A stretch of DNA of 64,000 bases from Isoetes taiwanensis (lineage: Eukaryota; Streptophyta; Lycopodiopsida; Isoetales; Isoetaceae). The stretch lies in assembly GCA_021234155.1 (NCBI GenBank), contig JAJEKV010000013.1:17155009-17219008 (forward strand), read 5' to 3'. The notes below the pieces were generated by a model. That model did not search any database. It saw only the letters and a program-made list of their open reading frames with translations, and had not been told where the DNA came from. Positions 14,395-26,949 of this stretch are shown in pieces. The position numbers and the translations under genes are program-made. Within the stretch, counting starts at the first letter, position 1. Each line of letters begins with the position of its first letter.

Positions 14395-15524
14395 TTATTA
14401 AAAACAATATTACAAGCAACAAAAACACAAACTCTTTATCTATGTCCATAGGAGAATGATGAGTAGTGTATAGAGCTCATTGCTAAATTTCATTAGATTG
14501 GAAATGCAATCTGAATTCATGGAGATTGGACAATCTGAATTCATTATATTGGACAATCTGAATTACAGTAGGATAATCTGAAATATGAATTACATTACGA
14601 TGGGTATAATCACGAAATCACGAAATTCATTCTGGCGAAACAAAAAGCCGGCGGAGGGAAGGAAGCGATGAGGCGTGGGAAACAAAGCTCGATGCTTTTT
14701 CCGCTGGAGACGCGATAAAATAACAAAAGAAGCAATGAAAGAAATACATGAGCCCGGGCTGAGAATATGGCGTGGGCATGAAGAAAGGCATGAGCTGGTC
14801 AGGATGGGATTTGAATGAGCAGTCAAATGATCGGTTCTTATGCGGAGCGATTCAATCGGGGGTCTGAGAATTCAATTAGGGTCGCGGGAGAATAGAGATC
14901 GAGGGTAGAATCCATTCCGGCCCTACTGCGGTCGGTTAGGATTAGATACAGAGTCATGATAAAGTTTGCTTATCTTTGACCAAAAGGCTGACATGATGGA
15001 AGCTCAAAAAATACAAGCAACTTGGATGCGTGGTAGATAAGCGAAAGCCGATTATTACTCTTAAATTTCGATTTAACCATGGTAGATCTTGCGATTATTC
15101 AACCCATTTTGCATGAGACATCTCGAGAAAAGTGAAGCCTTGCATGAAAAATACGATTTTCTACGTAATGATCGGCGATACAATTCAAAAATCTTTGCGA
15201 TAAAACCTTAAAGGTCTCGGGGGGCTTTCGGTTGTTCTTTTTGAAAATCGTCTACACCCTCGTTTGTTATTTCCGCCCGGACTTTGAAAATCGTCTACAC
15301 CCTCTCTAATTTCCCACGATTCATTCAATGGGGCGGTCCATTTCCAATCGGTTCAATAGAATGATTCCATTCCCATCGGCTCTTTTGCTTAGTTATCTCA
15401 TTTTTAGGACACACAGAATGATCTTGTGGAGAAGCCCTCTGATAGGATAGGAGTGCATACCTTATTTTGTGGCGGGGGGTTTCCCCCAGAATAAAACGCT
15501 CCTCTCAAGTTGTACGGAACCAAT

Positions 15525-15540
15525 TTAAGACATGTCTTAA
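15525..15540. repeat. Matching palindrome at the right end of the element
   Basis: TTAAGACATGTCTTAA lies 94 bp inside the right terminus and is identical to the first palindrome on the left. Confidence 0.9.
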
Positions 15541-15637
15541 ATTGTTCAGTGGAAAAGCTATGGTGACTTATTTTCTTACGTGGCCCAATAACGTGACTCT
15601 AAATATAAGACATAGATGCCATGGAAAAAGGGCCTAA

Positions 15638-18600
15638 GGTCACGTAGCTAAGGTTTTATATTTTAATATCAAAAGCCACTTCCATAGCTAATGGGCTTAG
15701 TAACTCCATTAATGTGGATTCTCGAAAACCCAGCACTTCCAACTTAAAATTCCACAAGGTCTCATGACCACAACTGCTTCTATCTCTTGCCCAAGGATCG
15801 TCGGTTCAATGTCCATCTTTAAGAGCCAAAATTACTATGTAACTCATTATTGTTACCCTTATATCGCATATTCTCCTACTTGAATGACTTCCACGGTTTT
15901 ATGTAAAGCAAATTATCCTATTTGTTATTACTATGCTATGCTCTCTCTCTTCCTATTGTTTCTCCTGAATAATCCTTCCTTAGGCACCTTGCACAACCCA
16001 TTCCATCTATATTTATCTCTTTTACAACTTTAATATACCAATTGACTTAAAAGTAACAAATCAACCAAACCAAATATTAACAACAAACATAGGACGAAAT
16101 TCTAAACAAAAGGAAAAAAAAATTACAGAACCCAAAAGTGACGTATCCATATTTCAGCCCCTTCCAAGTCTGATTTCAGCCTCAATTCCCAATCTACTTA
16201 TGACCCACAGCCAAATCGGCATGTTTTTTATTCCACTGGATTTGGATATATTTTCTTGGATTTCTTGCAGTTGGGTCGCTTCTAAGCTCTTCAAATCTTG
16301 CAAGATGTACATCGATTCTCTAGTTTAATGATATTCCAGGTCAAATTACCCCTTTCTTAGGCTGAATCGGCCCTTCCTAGATAGTTCCAGCCCGACCCAA
16401 CATGCCATACATGGATTAACCAAGTCTGGCCAGATTCTTAAACGCCCCAAATCTGTATTGAAGACTCACTTTCAGCCCTTGATTCACTCTAATATGTCCT
16501 TGTCTATACAAATCCATTTGCTAAGAAGCAAATTTGGCTCCTCTTGCTTCATTACGAGCTTATTCCAATTCCAGAGTTCTTCTCTGGCTTTCACAGTTAT
16601 ATAGCCACTCTTATCCGCTGATTCTAGCACACTTGAATCCTAAAATCATCTGAGCTACTGCATTGAAAATCTAGCACACATTTTGGCATGCTATTTACTG
16701 TTCGGATCTCTTTTGTTAGCTTCCTTGTTAAGCTCATTTGCAGCCACAATAAATTCCATACAAATTTCCAATTGTTATCATTTTCAAGTGATTCTCATAA
16801 GCTAATCATGGCAGCCTACACAAGTCAAAGAATCACAACAAAACCCCACCTGATAAGAGAAATTGATGCAGTCTTCGTCTCTGACAAGCTCCGATGCTCT
16901 CTGCCTTGATGCTCCAAATAGCCTCCTTTTGCAAAGAGCCTCACGTCTCCAAAGAAAACCCCAAAAGCCTTTTCTAAACCCTTGCTTATTTGCATCTATG
17001 CCATACATGTATCTTCGTATATTTATGTACAAATACCTTGTACAATACTGGTTCCCTAACTTCCCAGGACCATTACAAATACGGATGTCTTCTACGCTTT
17101 TGTTTTGCATGTCAATGCAATAAGGTTGCCAGATTATGTTTGTACTATGATTTTGCCAATGGTTAGGCGGAAAAAGGGGGATGGGTTTTATTTTTGTTTA
17201 ATAGAAGCCATGGTTTTTTGGAGTACATCGCCATGTGTTGCTGAGCATGGAGGCCAGACCAGTGGTACTCCTTCTTTGTTGGAAGGAAGCTAGGGCATGT
17301 CGGCGGCCGGATCCTACAGGGTAGGTCCAATTCGAGGGCGAGGTGAGGGAGGCGGCGAGGAAAAAAGGAGTCGGGGTTTGGGGAAAAACGGATGTATGGG
17401 TTTTCGATTTGCTGCGGCTATGCTCTAGGTTTTTATTTCTTCTGAGGAGGAAAATTTCCAGCCCGCGCGATATTTAGTTCTAAAATCATGAAGTCTGGTT
17501 GCGGGTGTTTGTTTTCTGAAGGATTTTCCTGGAGAGGTTCCGGAGAGGTGCAGAGGTGAACGGGTGCTATTTATTGCAAAAATTTTCCCTTCATGGCCCT
17601 GTATTTGCCATTCCTATATGTATTCTCATACGTATATACATACGTAGGGGCAGCTCAAGTATAGGGGGTGTGAGGTGTATATTTGTGGACCCTAGATCTG
17701 GCATATTTGTAGGAATATGCTGAAATCCAATGAACTGAAAAAACAATAAGGAGTGAACAAGAAGGAATGAAAATAAAAAACTCTAGAGCAAGCATACATT
17801 TATCATGCTGTCTACATCTGGTAATCAATGTATTGCAAACAACATCATCATGGTTCTGCATTTTGTCAAGAACACAAAATATTGTAACTTTTGACAATTA
17901 ACATACATGTCGGTAAGGCATTGGTACTACAATCTCGGATCCGAAACCATTTTCAATAATATTCTCATGGGCAATCGCTACTTTGCTGCTCAAGGTTTAA
18001 GTATGTTGGATACGACACCTGTCTATCCAAGACATCTGTTTGGCATTGTAACAAAAGTCTGAATGCCTCTTCAAGACTACCACATATGGCATGCATATCA
18101 GTAAAAAAAAGTCCAGATTATAAAGGGAGGTAAATTGTTTCCAGCTATCACATTGTTGAATCAGTCTGTCATGGAAAGCCAATTTTTTAATAGGATTATG
18201 ATACCTTAGTAGCAGTTGTTGCATACATGTGAGTTGCATTTGATGGTATAGCCCAAGGTTTGCATTGATGGCATTATTGCACTCCATGTGTAAGCAGATG
18301 GATCGTAAGCTTACTATATTGTGTTATTAGTTCTAAGTACATAAACACTGTGGGCAACAAGATGAATGAAATGAACCATCAACACGCCAACTGAATCAAG
18401 CCTATTGTCGATCATATAAGATAGTATTCATACCCAAGGTCAGGGGTTCAATGCCTTGTTGTGAAAGTGGCTATATACCATTGTAAAATTGATGGGGGAA
18501 GGACACATTGCCATTTATTTTAGAGAACCAATTGCCTCTATGCTCTTTATAGAATTATTGTTTCTCCAAATTTTTTACTTTCTCAAAGTTTTCATTTCAT

Positions 18601-20140
18601 ATCGTCCTAGGTGGCGAGAACAAAATCCCCAAGGCTATGAATATGCCATCTAATGTGTGCATTATCATATTTATCTCATATGCTTCAAAAGTTCATCACA
18701 ACATAATATTAACAATTGTATCAAGGGGGTCTCAACACAATATTTATCACGATGACAATCAAATATACTTCAAAAAGTAATTGAGTTAGTCTTCAATAAT
18801 GTCATATAGCAAACCATTCTCAACCTCTTCTATTTCATCATCATTTAATTGCAAAAGGAGTTACAATACATGCCCCTATGTCTGATTTTCTCTGTCTTTC
18901 TCCGCATCAAAGTAATCATCGAGTATTTGATGTTATGGGCTATGCATTATTGGAGACCTCAACTAAAGGTCTTGATGGTCCTCTAATTATGAATCATGCT
19001 TGTGATCAATGATTTCTTCAACTGGGTCAATCAACTTCAACTCATGAAGAAGCAGGAGTCTATCAGCAGATGGTGATCCGTGAGTGTCACAATTAGGATC
19101 ATTAAAGACATGCATCCCATTAACTCTTCAAGAAGTTGGTTGTGAATGAATCATTATCCGCCATTTCTTATCCCTAAGATTATCATGGGAAAATAAACTT
19201 GTTTTGCCTAACTAGATAATATAAAAAGCTCATCCAATTCCCTTAACATGTTTGAAGTATCTACATCATAGAATCCATAAGGATGTGCTCAAATGGTTTC
19301 ATATATTCGTTGGTTTTGTATTTTGAACAATTTGGCCTTCAGTATGTTCATATGGAATGAGAAAAAGTTCAAGTTTATGATTTTGTTGATTCTTATATTG
19401 CTTTCATTACAGAATGTTGGTTCAACATGTAGAAAAAAGATTTATTCTAATCATGTATTTGGCATATCAAGATTCTGACTAACAAATATAATGGCATCCG
19501 TCTGAGTTGAATGCTCTTGCCTCCAAAAGCAATATAATCTAGATAATGAGCATTCCTATCAAAGAAGTGACCTTGAGAAACATATGTTTCATTGTTGCAA
19601 TTCAGCATAAAAAGCAACAATGCCAATATGCATCATTTTGCATATTACCATCCATATGCTTTAACATATTAGAAATGTTCAGAATTGCAAGGTCCTTATT
19701 AGGTCTCTTCTATGCAGAGTCAGATCAGTAGGAGTACATCCTTGCCATTAGATCTTTTATTTATCATCATCAATTTTAAAGTATTCGATATGTTCTGCAT
19801 AACAATGCTATTTTTGCATGTGCACATATTCTGAGAATTTTGAGACGGTATAAGCAATTGCAAATATATGATATTTAGGCCTCCTCTTCTCTTTTAGTCT
19901 AGGCAGAATAAATTCTTGAAATTGAAGTATTTTGGCAGATGGGTATATGATCTGCTACCAAGATGGATGTGTCTAATCCGAATTTGTTGCAATCATGTTG
20001 CTACAATATGACTAGCTATGGACATAAGCTCTTTGCCACCTTTCAAGTAATATTTTGGTTATGCATTTATAAGTGATGGCTCTTGTCTGCTTGGTATCCT
20101 TATTTTATAGGACCAAGAAGGCAAAGTATCAGAGAAGGCA
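15638..20140. other. Long intergenic stretch, no gene recognised
   Basis: AT-rich DNA on both sides of a GC-richer patch (17270-17560). Short frames around 16800-17110 read partly like a leader but match no family I know. No terminal repeats, tRNA or conserved domains are seen. Confidence 0.4.
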
Positions 20141-20657
20141 GTTCAAAGTGGTGTTTGGTTGTTGTAAGCCATGTTTGTGTTTGAAGGCGATTCTAGAATG
20201 GGACTCGCATGAAACCAACAAACCGCTCGACTTAGACTTGCTTCTCATTCATCTCAGCAGATTTTCTACAATGGTGGATAGTGGGTAGCCGCACACATGC
20301 GAACTACCCATAAAAAATAAAGGAAAATCAATTATATCATTTGGACCCCAACAAAATACAATGCTAATAGATTTGGGGCTAGTGTACAGAAAGCATATCA
20401 TAGGGATTAAAAAAAACCCTTTCGGGTTTTTGAGGAAAAACCCTAGTGATAAATAGCCGGCGAGGGGCATGGACAAGCGTAAGGCATAAAAATAAACTCC
20501 CAAAACCAGAATAGAAAAGTCCCGAAGCAGGATGCCATTTCGGGAACACGTACACGCACATCACCAACCAAACAACAAGACAAAAACAAACCTCCAGTGG
20601 AGGGCTGATTCTGGCGTGCCGCGATAAAAACAACAATAACAAAGGGGGAGGGGTGGG

Positions 20658-20831
20658 TTCAAAGAGAATAAAGTCTGCTGAGAGAGAAAGAGGAAGATCT
20701 GGAGATGAAGCGAGCCTTGGCGGCTTTAAAATAGCGAACTCGAAGAGCGGGCATCGCCCGCATGCATACATACAAAACATGCATGCTTTCGTCCCATTCT
20801 AGAATGGCGATCCGATGTACCGGATCGATGG
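20658..20831 (-). promoter_or_regulatory. Promoter-like module A (minus-facing), first of a tandem pair
   Basis: Read on the minus strand, the order is: GATCCG...CGGATC palindrome, CCATTCTAGAATGG (a perfect palindrome with the TTCnnGAA heat-shock-element core), CATGCATG-type RY motifs, a TATA-like CTATTTTAAA, then a CT-rich leader. About 200 bp downstream on the minus strand is a telo-box, AAACCCTA (near 20440). No recognisable protein follows. It could be the promoter of a lost gene, a non-coding RNA or an LTR fragment. Confidence 0.45.
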
Positions 20832-21010
20832 AAGTTCTAGAATGGGACTACTGAAAAAACAAACCTCCGAATACCAAAGGACTTCCTTAACAAACTAGGA
20901 TCGAGGGGCGAAGGTCGGGATGAAGGCTAAAGCCAAGAAAGGGCGGCATGAAAAAAGCGCCAAAATTGGCCAAACGGGACGGGGAAGAAGCCCTCCCTAC
21001 ACGGAAACAA

Positions 21011-21187
21011 TTCAAAGAGAATAAAGATGCTGGTGAGAGAGAAGAGGAAGCGTAGATGAGAAGTCGGAAGCGGCAGCGCCTAAAATAGCGAACTCCCAAC
21101 CAGAACGGGCATGCGCCGCCCGCATGCATGCAAAACATGCATGCTCGTCCCATTCTAGAATGGCGATCCGATGTCTCGGATCGATGG
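21011..21187 (-). promoter_or_regulatory. Promoter-like module B, second copy of the tandem pair
   Basis: Diverged copy of module A at a 353 bp offset. It keeps the TTCTAGAA palindrome, the paired CATGCATG motifs, the TATA-like CTATTTTAGG and the CT-rich leader. The sequence between the cores (20832-21010) does not align well. A third remnant of the GATTCTAGAATGGGAC motif lies near 20190. Confidence 0.45.
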
Positions 21188-22249
21188 GATAAAGAAAAAT
21201 CAATATGTTTGCTATGTTGACCTATATTGGATTCTAATGTTTAGCATCAAAATGTATAATGAAAAATTTACCAGTATAACAACCAATGAAGAAAATAAAA
21301 TCCTTTAATATTTGTGAAAAGTTTTTATGCTCTGTCACATTGTGGATGAAATATGCCTACTATATTGGAAGCATTGTGACGAAATATGCCTACTATATTG
21401 GATGTTTAATGGGCCTTTAGGCTTTTTGTAAGTTACATGGCTACCATTCTATTCCTATTACCATACTATTTATGATTTTTCGTACGAAAATGTGTTTTAA
21501 CTTTGGTCTGATTCTTGCAAATGCGGAGGTATAAGTAAATTTTATTCTCTAGTTCCTGAAAGTACTTTCAAGTTAATGCATGAACAAAGTGAATGCCTTG
21601 ATGCGGAAGACGACAATGGCATAGGTGCCTCTTATTCTTTTGAATGGATATGTTCTTTCTTAATTTTCATTCTATCTTAGTCTATCTGCATTTGGTGCAG
21701 ATATGTTAGTGCTTGCAGTGGTTTGGCTGCAGTGAACTGAATGCAATGTCCTAGGATTCTTTGATGTGACTTGGACCAACAAACTTTTGATAGGATTTCA
21801 AAAGATGCATATATTAAAAAAATGCGGCAACTGTCAAATTGTCGGAACGAATGCATAGCATGGGAACCATTATCTGTGCCTTGGCTTTATGTTAAAAGCA
21901 TCTTTAAGGCTCTACGTAAGTAGTTGAGGGTAGTTGTGGTATTATTGGGCCATTTTTAGTTCCTACATTATGTTATAAAGAGCCCTCTGTTTTTGTAGTG
22001 TTGGCAAAGCTTATTGTATCGTCCATTCCTTTGGGGATGCTACAATTTGAGCACTACATTTGTGAATTTTCTCATAGGACACATGCTATAGCTGCATTGG
22101 AGAGGCGGGTTGGCTGAATCAAATAATCAGAACCTTTGTTGATCAGAATAATAATTTGTTTTAACTTCGTTGATCTCTTATATCTGTAAAGTTAAAATTT
22201 AATTTGTTTATAGAAATTTGTAATTCTTTATGGTAAACACGATTGCAAA
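21188..22249. other. Intergenic, nothing recognised
   Basis: AT-rich DNA with no long open frame. A short local duplication (AAATATGCCTACTATATTGGA) occurs at about 21348-21400. Confidence 0.5.
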
Positions 22250-22797
22250 TTAAATGGGAGTGTTGCATCACTCCCGTTTCAAAGATTCCCTTTAAAAAAA
22301 CACCATGTTTCTAAAATAAGCCTTTTTTGATAGTTGTTGAGAATTTCTAGAGGTTCGCATTTTTTTTCATGCCATTTTGGCCCATCATTAGACGAAAACT
22401 TTGTACTTATGAAGCGAAATCATGAAAAATAGCGAAATTTAGGCATAGACTTGAAAGGCAGAAAGCATTACAAAAAAAAAAACACCAGAATAGAAAAAAA
22501 AAAGTAATATGTTTTTAATAAATTGTTGTACATCAATATTGAAGATTCATTGTAATAAATAATGATAATTTTAATATACGATAGTCAAAGATCTACATCA
22601 TAGTCCTCCTCATTCTTTTCTTTGCTCTCTGTAGTCTAGTCATACCGTTCCTCTGCTCCTTTCTTTGGAGACTTAAGTTTTGTACCCTCCTTGTTCTCGG
22701 AATGGTAGCTAAAGCTACTTCTTTAAGCTCTGCAAAGGTTGTCTCGATCGTCTAGTGAGCTTTCGAGAATGGAGAGCATATCTCTGAGGGCGTTAGT

Positions 22798-25700
22798 TTA
22801 GCATATGTCGGATGAAGACTTGGCCCCTAACTCTTGATTTTCATCACGGTAAAGTAGGTAAAGGCAGCCAGTCTCATCTTCACAAAATGCCGCGACCTCC
22901 TTATCAATATCCACGGCTTCGGATTGCGGCCCTTCTTAAGTGCACATGCGATAGTAGTACGAGAACCGAGAAAGCATCAAGCACCCAATCTCACGGGCGA
23001 GAACATGTCGAGGGAGATGGTTGATGAGCTTTGTGGTTTCGGTAGTGATTCTAATCTGCCTTGTGCACTTGGGTCTGCAATTTTACGTAAGGCTTTGGAA
23101 ACTCTAGGGCGTTTGAAAAGTTTTGGCGGTGGCCCGGTGTTAAAGTGTTCCATGGTCCTCTTCCCATCAAAACTCCAATAAGCTACATGAAGGTACTCTA
23201 CCTTCTTGAGCAACCTTGGTCCTCCACCATGGTAGTTGATGTTAAGTTTTGTACCTAGTGAAGCATTTAAAAGTGATGTTAGCAAAAACAAAGAAAACGC
23301 CGAAAACCCGAAGCGGGAAATACTATTAGGAATACACTCGTAATTAAAAGAAAAGTAATTGTATTACGGAATAAGCACTTACGAACAAGGTTTTCATATC
23401 ACACTTTGAGCGGAGAACAAAGTGATTTTTGGCCCGATTCCACCAAGCGGTGCATGCTTTCGAGATGGAGCGTAACTAAGCGCCAATGTTTGGCCATTGA
23501 GATCTGCTTGATTCCTTCAATGAAAGCATTAAACTCACGAAAATTTGAAGGGCTGGTCGTCGTATCTATTTGTCTTTAAGCTTAAACCGTAGGGAAGATC
23601 GACAATAACCAAAAGTAAAGTCTGTGAAACCTTGGATTCCGACAAGGTTAGTTGCAATCACCATGAATGATTGAATATAAATTGTTTTGATCAAACATGC
23701 GAGAATCTCTCGTTAGTCGGATGGTTACGGCTCAGCAGTTCTTCTTTATTCTTGACCTCTCTTCCGTCTTTGTTCTAACCAAATTCATAAAAGCCCTCGG
23801 GTAGGTCTTTATTTTTCTTTTGCTCTAAAGAAAAACAAAACAACAAGCTGTCAAGAATCGTTTGTCGCGAGGAAAAGGAATTTTGAGACTTACATGACCC
23901 TCAAAATTTGGGTGCATATTGCCTGTCATTTCGTCGGATGTGGCAATTGGGTAGAGTTCCTTGCACCTTTCCCATGTTTGACGTTTCTTGCTCCATCAAA
24001 GCGGGTTTGACATGTTATGGCGTTCTTTTGGCTGCAGGCGTTAAAGGAAACAATGAGTTTAAGCGTAAGAATGAAGGCAAAGTAAAAAGGAAAACAAATA
24101 AAAGTCAAGCTATGTGTGATACGGAATACAAGCAGTTGCTTGGTAATGCTACCTCGAAACAATATGCGAGAAAATAGTTACGCTCTGAGGACAAAACATT
24201 GCTTGTCTCTAGAAAAGCAATGTGTATTCCGAAATCTGATTGCTTCTAAAAGGAGGCATCGTATTCAGGAATACAGGCCTTCATTCCGCGGGGGAGCAAT
24301 GTGTATTTAGGAATACACATGCCTTCCTTCACCGCGGGCAATGTGTATTAGGAATACACAATGCTTTTTCTAAGACAAGCAATGTGTATTCCACATTGCG
24401 GGTGTGAAGGAAGGCATGTGCCTTGCGGAATACACTATGTCTGTAGATGTTTTTGGGAATCTAACATGCAAGAGTAAAGTTTGTGTTAGAGAACTTACTT
24501 GTGCAATTCCTTTTGACATTTCTTCTAGGCTAAACTCCTTATCAACAACTTTTGGAGAAAGCTGCTCGAAGCTCCAGGTGTCGGAGAAACCATTTCCCCT
24601 TGGCGGTAATGGTCATTTCTTTTTTGGCAGCGTCACGAGGTTTTTCTTGGCTGTCTCCTTGCCCTTGCTCTTTAACTCCCCTCATTTCGAACATTTGTAA
24701 ATATCTAGTCACTGGGTTCCCAAATCTGTTCAAGAAGATTTCCGCGTCAAATAGTTGATTTGCTATTACGGAATACATTTTGTGCTTACCTTGCCATCTC
24801 TAAAAGCTAAGCTGGAACCGATTTATGCGTGGCCAATGAGGCGCCTTTTGTTGGCCCTCGTCATATTTCGAGCGACATTCAATGGCACCGCGCCTCCTTA
24901 AGCTCCAAAGGAAAAGCGGCGGCTTCTTAAGGTCCTCATAGTACTTTTCCTTGAAAATTACATACTCCCTGTGCATAGCCGGGATCTTGTCGACAAAGCT
25001 CATCTTTAGTTTGTACTTCGTTATCGGCATTGTGGGTGTTGGCAGCGATTTTTTGCTTCTTCATCGTAAGACCACGGTGGAAGCGGCGGAGGGCCGGAGG
25101 TACCTGGGTTCTTCTTTTCTTTGTAAAGTTGCCTTCTTGCCTTGAAGCTATGATTCCCTCCCAAGGCGTAGTGAGTGTAGGTGTCGGCGTTTTCTGTCAT
25201 AGTCTGGGGGGTTGTGCCTTTGCTCCTGTCAACAAGGACAACTATTGGGGCCACATGAGCATTTGGATTGCTCCTTATTACGTCTTCGGGTTCCTTAAGT
25301 GATCGGCATAAATTTTGCGGTAACTGAAGTGGCCTTTCACCGGCTTCATTTTTGATTGGAAGCTTCATTGAAGTGGATTGGCAAATAAATGACACCTTGC
25401 ACAAACTTGTGCAGGTTAATCTCTTCCATCTTTTTCATTTGTTTTGTCAACTTTTTTTTTTTCCTTAATAGCAACACCAGGTGCTTTACCCTTCCTTCTT
25501 CTTCCTAGGTTCCTCGGGGGCATCCTCTGTTGCAATTAAAGCCGTCACCTTTTTTTTTAGGCTCTTTAGCGACAGCTGTTTTGCCTTTTCTTGCGCTTCT
25601 TTGGTGGTGGGGCCGGTGGCTTTTCTTGGTTGTGATGGACTCCCAGTTGTGATGATGGGTTGCTTTCGGGCTCGGTTGGTCATCCTCTTCCCCTTGTGAT

Positions 25701-26165
25701 GACTGTTTTAGGGGAAGTCTTCGCTCGTTATTAGCCCGAGCGTAGTTAATGATAGCCGCAGGCGACCCTCTTGAGTAGTGAGAAACATACTTATATAGAG
25801 GATGAGGATTTACTTTCACCACTCTAAAATAGGCTTCATCAACATGAATAAAGCCTTGGGATGTCTGAAAAGGCGGTCTCCCTGTTGGCCGGACTCCCCG
25901 GCTACTTCACTCACGGCTTTGGATGGTGCCCATCTTGAGACAAATTCCCCCTCTCATTACCTTTTTGCTCCGGCACTCCGCCAGGACATGTAGGAAAGTA
26001 AAGGTCTTTGTACTTTCGAAGTACCCCTTGTAAAAACCATTGAGTTTGGAAGTTTTTAAGTAGATATAGCGGTGATGTCTCCTCAACCCTTCTACGTGGA
26101 GGTGCGGTTTTCGTTGGGATTTTAGCGGTCCTCTTGTGTTGTTTCTTCTTTGCCTTCTTATGCAT
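22798..26165 (-). pseudogene. ParB-like domain + DNA N6-adenine/N4-cytosine methyltransferase fusion (transposon passenger, decayed)
   Basis: Start taken at the ATG ending at 26165 (MHKKAKKKQHK, basic). Next come a segment with FIHVDEAYFRVVKVNPHPLY (about 25850-25780), a lysine-rich linker, and a ParB/sulfiredoxin-like domain (about 25390-25080) with DVIRSNPNAHVAPIVVL and YALGGNHSFKARRQL. WERCKELYPIATSDEMTGN follows (about 23960) before a GTAAGT donor. The methyltransferase part shows motif IV as VIVDLPYG (codons for DLPY at 23589-23600), FIEGIKQISMAKHWRLV, then motif I LDAFS (22966-22984) running into TTIACALKKGRN one frame over. EAVDIDKEVAAFCEDETGC and a TAA stop end the frame. Motif IV before motif I is the beta-class order. 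In bacteria and phages such ParB-methylase fusions modify DNA. At least three frameshifts or stops break it; some gaps may be introns. The active motif is DLPY, a DPPY variant. Confidence 0.72.
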
Positions 26166-26890
26166 TGCAAATTGTGTGTAAACACGATCTTGTTAAGCAG
26201 TGGCAAAAACTATTCGAATACAAAATGTCTTGCAAAAAGGAAAAAAGCGAGAGGCCAAAAAGAGGACAAAAATGCCAAAAGCGACCTTTGCAATCTTGAC
26301 AAAAAAAAGGTCTAAACAAGTTTTAAAAGCGAAAAAAGCCTAAAATTGCAAAAATCAAAGGAAAGGAAAACCTAAAAACCACGAAAGTGTATTAGAATAC
26401 ACTTTAAGGAAATAGAGGAGGAAAGGCGAAAGGTGCGCCGAATACACCTCCCTTGAGGCGTACAAAATGTGTTCGGAATACACCTTAAGCTTCCCGAGGA
26501 AAGGAATAAGGTGCGATACAGGAATTAGGAATACTAGGAAATGCGATAGTGTGTTTCGAGGAATAAAAGCAGGACACACGAAATGATTGTACCTTGTACT
26601 TTCTTACTCACCTCTCCATGTTTTTCTCTGTGTCGAATCTGGGTCTACGAATATTATAATCGAAGGCGCATTGCCAGACTTCAACTCGAGGCGGAATCTT
26701 TTATGGCTTGAAGCCGAGAAATTTCCTTTTAAAGGTAGCATTTTCGTCTTGCTCTTTTTCTATGTGAAGCGGAATACGTTTAGCTTTCCTATCCTACTCT
26801 TGTGTATTCCAGAATAGCTTTTATTTTGACTTTCACTTGATTGGTACTGGAACTTCTGCTTGTACTACGTGGGCATGTATTCGGGAATAA
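24206..26890. repeat. Dispersed GTGTATTCC/GGAATACAC palindromic motif family
   Basis: More than a dozen near-copies of the half-site GGAATACAC or its complement occur in the non-coding parts of the transposon. They are densest at 24220-24440 (for example GTGTATTTAGGAATACAC at about 24301 and GTGTATTAGGAATACAC at about 24342) and 26385-26890. Further copies are at 23329-23337, 24118 and 24768. Several are back-to-back palindromes. None is seen outside the element. Confidence 0.8.
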
Positions 26891-26949
26891 GAAATGCTCT
26901 GCACTAAAGAAAGTTTCTCAAATCTCCTAACTATTTTGCAGTTGTTAAG
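26166..26949. promoter_or_regulatory. Divergent intergenic region of the transposon
   Basis: The 0.8 kb between the two start codons must hold the promoters of both divergent genes. It is rich in GGAATACAC palindromes (about 26390, 26434, 26472, 26803, 26878). I see no clear TATA box for either gene. Confidence 0.45.

Larger units (their letters stand above)
14203..15634. mobile_element. Harbinger/Tourist-like non-autonomous DNA element (1432 bp)
   Basis: The left end GGCCCTTTTTCCACGGCA and the right end, read on the minus strand, GGCCCTTTTTCCATGGCA, form imperfect terminal inverted repeats with one mismatch in 18. The element is flanked by the direct repeat TAA at 14200-14202 and 15635-15637, the target duplication of PIF/Harbinger elements, and the GGCCC...TTTTT terminus fits the Tourist consensus. 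The interior (about 14450-15480) has no convincing protein, so it cannot move alone. Clusters of the palindrome TAAGACATGTCTTA lie just inside both ends. This is an old but well-preserved copy. Confidence 0.85.

Noticed and set aside
20379-20780. 133-codon open frame on the minus strand
   Set aside because: It covers a promoter-like, GC-rich low-complexity region, has no domain, and its tandem copy does not preserve the frame.
25030-25302. Plus-strand frames opposite the ParB-like block
   Set aside because: The minus-strand reading shows conserved ParB-like motifs; the plus frame is its shadow.
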